Part shown: in pieces, positions 14,984 to 18,060 of the stretch | Position numbering within the stretch: the stretch's first letter is position 1 | Layout of the letters: every line of letters begins with the position of its first letter | NCBI GenBank assembly: GCA_947254045.1 | Contig: CAMYBO010000011.1 | Location: forward strand, 1 to 18,060 | Direction: 5' to 3' | Length of the DNA stretch: 18,060 nt | From: an uncultured Granulicatella sp. | Lineage (GTDB): Bacteria > Bacillota > Bacilli > Lactobacillales > Aerococcaceae | The notes under the pieces: generated by a model | The model's database searches: none | Told to the model about the DNA's origin: nothing | What the model saw: only the letters and a program-made list of their open reading frames with translations | Program-made: the position numbers and the translations under genes

Positions 14984-17059
14984 TTATTTAACAATTAATT
15001 CTCTAAAGTCAGCAAATGATAAAATCATTAATGCTAATTCACGTAAGAAACGTAAACGGTTGACACGAATTTCTTCATTATCGACCATAACCATATTTTC
15101 ATTAAAGAATTCATGAATTTTTGGTGTAATCGATGCAAATGCTGCAAATTTTTCTTGAGCTGAATAATTAGCAAATTCTTCTCGTAAACTCATAATCGCT
15201 TCTACTAATTGACGTTCACTTTCTGTTTCAACTTTTTCCAATTGGAATTCAGAAGAATGACGTGCTTCGTCAAATCCTTTTGCACTAATATTAATCACAC
15301 GGTTTAACGCTTCAGTAATATCTTTGATTTCTGAAGTAGTCACTTCTTTTTCTAATACTGCTACTGCCTTCATTTTTTCTGGAACACTATTAGAGATAGA
15401 ATTTAATACTGCTTCAATCACATCATGACGTTTTGAAATTGAAGTCATTCTTTGAGCAAGTCTTTCACGAATAAATCCTAAAATAAATGCTTGAACATCT
15501 TCTTTCTTATCCACTAAGAATGATGCATAATCCAATGCTAATAAAGTTTTAGCGAAATCATCAATTTCTAAGTTCCATTCGAACGCTTCTAAAATTTGTA
15601 CTAATCCCATTACTTGACGACGTAATGCATAAGGATCGTTCGAACCAGTTGGTAACATACCTGCTGCTGTAAAGCTTAAGAATGTATCTAGTTTATCTGC
15701 AATCGCTAATAATGCACCTGGTACTGATGAAGGTAATTCAGCATCTGCACTAATTGGCATATAATGTTCACGAATCGCTCTAGCTACTTCTGGAGTTTCG
15801 CCATAGTTTTTCGCATAGATTTCTCCCATAATTCCTTGTAATTCTGGAAATTCACCAACCATATTCGTTACTAAGTCAAATTTATAAATCGCTGCTGCAC
15901 GTTTTGCGGTTTCAACATCTTTTGCATCAATATTTAATTCACTTGCAATACGTTCCACTAATAATTGAACACGATTCATTTTTTCAGTCATAGAACCAAT
16001 TTTAGCATGGAAGTTTAATGTTTCTAATTTCTTCAAGAATGCACTCATTGGAACTTTTTTATCTTCTTCATAGAAGAATAAAGCATCTTCTAAACGAGCT
16101 GTTAATACTTTTTGATTTCCTTTTGCAACATTTTCAATCATGTAGTCATTTCCGTTACGAGCAGAAATGAAGTAAGGTTGTAATTCACCTTTAGCATTAT
16201 ACACAACAAAGTAACGTTGGTGTTCTTTCATAGAAGTGACTAATACTGGTTCTGGAACGACTAAATATTTTTTATCAAAAGTTCCAGCAAATACTGTTGG
16301 ATATTCTAAAATTGAACTTACTTCTTCTAATAATTCTTCATCAATTGGAACTGTCCAAGCATTTTTAGCAGCTAATTCTTCAATTTGTTTACGAACTAAT
16401 GCTTTTCTTTCATCTTGATTTACAATCACAAATTGTTCCGCTAAAGCTTGTTCATATTGTTCTGGGTTTGCAATCTCAGTATCTTTTCCTAAGAAACGAT
16501 GTCCTCTTGAAACTCGACCAGCTTTTACATCTAATACTTGAATTTCTTCAATGACTTCTTCTCCATATAAAGCAACAATCCAGTGAATTGGACGTAAATA
16601 TTCAAAAGTATGAGCAGCCCAACGCATTGTAACTGGGAATTTCATATCTGTAATAACAGAAGATAAATTCTTAACAACTTCTTTTGTTGATTTCCCTTTT
16701 AATAATTGTTTAACGTGGATATATTCTACATCCTTAATTGTTTCTACATAAATATCGTCTGTTGTTAATCCTTTTCCACGAACAAATCCTTCAGCAGCTT
16801 TTGTCCATGCCCCATCTTTTTGAGCAATCGCTAATGATGGACCTTTGAAAATTTCAACACGATCTTCTTGTTCTTCTTCTAATCCATTTACTCGAACGGC
16901 TAATCGTCTTGGTGTTGCAAAAGCTTCTACAGATTCAAATGCTAAGTTTTCTTGTTTGAAAAAGTCTTCTACACGAGTTGCTAATTGTTCTGAACTTGTA
17001 CGAACATATTGCGCTGGTAATTCTTCTAAACCAATTTCTAATAATAATGATTTTGTCAT
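14984..17059 (-). CDS. glyS: Glycyl-tRNA synthetase, beta subunit
   Basis: The beta subunit of the heterotetrameric (alpha2-beta2) glycyl-tRNA synthetase binds tRNA-Gly and is required for aminoacylation with GlyQ. The 691-residue length is standard. MTKSLLLEIGLEELPAQYV at the N terminus is the family opening. The core includes FEYLRPIHWIVALYG (about 150-165) and the HD-like segment FDLVTNMVGEFPELQGIMG. SNDPYALRRQ precedes the C-terminal part, whose last 100 residues form the DALR-type anticodon-binding region. AGGAGG lies 6 nt before the ATG at 17059, and glyQ is 32 nt upstream. The C terminus (DFRELIVK) is complete. Confidence 0.98.
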   Translation of the reverse strand: MTKSLLLEIGLEELPAQYVRTSSEQLATRVEDFFKQENLAFESVEAFATPRRLAVRVNGLEEEQEDRVEIFKGPSLAIAQKDGAWTKAAEGFVRGKGLTTDDIYVETIKDVEYIHVKQLLKGKSTKEVVKNLSSVITDMKFPVTMRWAAHTFEYLRPIHWIVALYGEEVIEEIQVLDVKAGRVSRGHRFLGKDTEIANPEQYEQALAEQFVIVNQDERKALVRKQIEELAAKNAWTVPIDEELLEEVSSILEYPTVFAGTFDKKYLVVPEPVLVTSMKEHQRYFVVYNAKGELQPYFISARNGNDYMIENVAKGNQKVLTARLEDALFFYEEDKKVPMSAFLKKLETLNFHAKIGSMTEKMNRVQLLVERIASELNIDAKDVETAKRAAAIYKFDLVTNMVGEFPELQGIMGEIYAKNYGETPEVARAIREHYMPISADAELPSSVPGALLAIADKLDTFLSFTAAGMLPTGSNDPYALRRQVMGLVQILEAFEWNLEIDDFAKTLLALDYASFLVDKKEDVQAFILGFIRERLAQRMTSISKRHDVIEAVLNSISNSVPEKMKAVAVLEKEVTTSEIKDITEALNRVINISAKGFDEARHSSEFQLEKVETESERQLVEAIMSLREEFANYSAQEKFAAFASITPKIHEFFNENMVMVDNEEIRVNRLRFLRELALMILSFADFRELIVK

Positions 17060-17091
17060 AATTGTCCTCCTAATGTTACTAATCTATCTTA

Positions 17092-17973
17092 TCAGTCTTT
17101 TAATAATGGGAATCCTAAAGATTCTCTTTCAGCTACGAATGTTTTAGCAATGGTACGGGCCATTTTACGAATACGACCTAAAAATCCTGCACGGTCTGTC
17201 GCAGAAATAATGCCACGTGCATCCATTAAGTTAAAGGCATGAGAGCATTTCAATACACAGTCATAAGCTGGGTGAACAAGACCTTTTTCCATTAAGATTG
17301 TTGCTTCTTTTTCATATTCAGTAAATAATTGCATTAATAATTCAGGATTACTTTCTTCAAATGCATATTTAGAATGTTCAAATTCTGGTTGTTTGAAAAT
17401 ATCTCCATATTTTACATCGCCAGTCCAAACTAAATCATAAACACTTTCTACTTCTTGAATATAAGATGCTAAACGTTCTAATCCATAAGTAATTTCACTT
17501 GTTACTGGGTGACATTCTAATCCCCCTACTTGTTGGAAGTATGTAAATTGAGTCACTTCCATTCCATCTAACCATACTTCCCAACCAAGACCGGCACAGC
17601 CTAATGATGGATTTTCCCAGTTATCTTCTACGAAACGAATATCATGTTCTAATGGGTCAATTCCAAGAGCTTCTAGGCTTCCTAAATATAACTCTTGAAT
17701 ATTTTCAGGAGATGGTTTCATAACAACTTGGAATTGGTGATGTTGGAATAAACGGTTTGGATTTTCGCCATAACGACCATCAGCTGGACGACGAGATGGT
17801 TCTACATAAGCAGCGTTCCATGGTTCTGGTCCAATGGCACGTAAAAAAGTATATGGACTCATTGTTCCAGCACCTTTTTCAGTATCATAAGCTTGTAATA
17901 ATAAACAGCCTTGATTTGACCAATAATTTTGTAATGTTAAAATAATTTCTTGTACTGTTAATTTTTTTGACAT
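17092..17973 (-). CDS. glyQ: Glycyl-tRNA synthetase, alpha subunit
   Basis: The alpha subunit is the class IIc catalytic chain that activates glycine with ATP and passes it to tRNA-Gly. The 293 residues are complete. Motif 2 lies near 55-90, with VEPSRRPADGRYGENP and then FQHHQFQVVMKPSP. Motif 3 is GLERLA (164-169). The start at 17973 has only a modest TAGGA Shine-Dalgarno about 8 nt upstream. The 87 bp between the start and the right edge show no clear promoter and no T-box AGGGTGG motif. A T-box further upstream, common for glycyl-tRNA synthetase operons in Bacillota, could lie outside the window. This gene heads the eight-gene run down to apt as far as can be seen. Confidence 0.98.
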   Translation of the reverse strand: MSKKLTVQEIILTLQNYWSNQGCLLLQAYDTEKGAGTMSPYTFLRAIGPEPWNAAYVEPSRRPADGRYGENPNRLFQHHQFQVVMKPSPENIQELYLGSLEALGIDPLEHDIRFVEDNWENPSLGCAGLGWEVWLDGMEVTQFTYFQQVGGLECHPVTSEITYGLERLASYIQEVESVYDLVWTGDVKYGDIFKQPEFEHSKYAFEESNPELLMQLFTEYEKEATILMEKGLVHPAYDCVLKCSHAFNLMDARGIISATDRAGFLGRIRKMARTIAKTFVAERESLGFPLLKD

Positions 17974-18060
17974 AGTATTCCTACTTTCTATAATTTTTAT
18001 GACAGGATAAAATTCATCTAGAATCTCTTATTGTAAAACGAAGTCTTTCCTCCTTTTCCC

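Noticed and set aside
17974..18060. T-box riboswitch ahead of glyQ
   Set aside because: No AGGGTGG antiterminator motif or terminator hairpin is visible in the 87 bp available; the likely position is beyond the window.
1..18060. Mobile elements, CRISPR arrays, tRNA or rRNA genes, defence systems
   Set aside because: No transposase, integrase, direct-repeat array or structural RNA signature was seen on either strand; the region is core chromosome.

Overview
The window is chromosomal housekeeping sequence from an AT-rich Gram-positive bacterium. The sigma-A layout, the two-subunit glycyl-tRNA synthetase, the class II HMG-CoA reductase and the gene order obgE / rnz / SDR / recJ / apt point to Bacillota, order Lactobacillales. 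A Carnobacteriaceae-type host is possible, but I cannot prove the family. There is no rRNA, tRNA, CRISPR array, insertion sequence or phage gene. All genes are on the minus strand except mvaA.

Layout from left to right. (1) 1-268: 5' part of a DUF368 membrane protein gene that runs off the left edge. (2) 287-3399: dnaG-rpoD, the 'macromolecular synthesis' pair, with a promoter near 3371-3399 and a terminator at 287-318. (3) 3511-4390: monocistronic rpsD, with a promoter, a structured leader of about 170 nt (likely an S4 autoregulatory site) and a strong terminator. (4) 4397-5761: an acyl-ACP thioesterase gene behind an unrecognised cytoplasmic protein. (5) 5869-7146: mvaA, alone on the plus strand. 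(6) 7153-7189: a hairpin shared by the convergent mvaA and apt. (7) 7214-17973: a compact run of eight genes read leftwards, glyQ, glyS, obgE, an OatA-like acyltransferase, rnz, SDR, recJ and apt. Gaps are 32 nt or less, and recJ and apt overlap.

The genes serve core growth. GlyQS charges tRNA-Gly, ObgE acts in ribosome maturation, RNase Z trims tRNA 3' ends, RecJ repairs DNA, Apt salvages adenine, DnaG and sigma-A serve replication and transcription, S4 nucleates the 30S subunit, and MvaA feeds isoprenoid (undecaprenyl) synthesis, to which the DUF368 protein also relates.

The best candidate for something undescribed is the 606-residue acyltransferase between obgE and rnz. It keeps the OatA architecture (membrane AT3 domain plus extracellular SGNH domain), yet hallmark catalytic residues look replaced in both halves: GDT for GDS, KxxI for DxxH, a membrane His shifted by one residue, and Glu and His lost from two other AT3 motifs. 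This suggests an intact pseudoenzyme. A second point is a possible pseudoknot in the rpsD leader.
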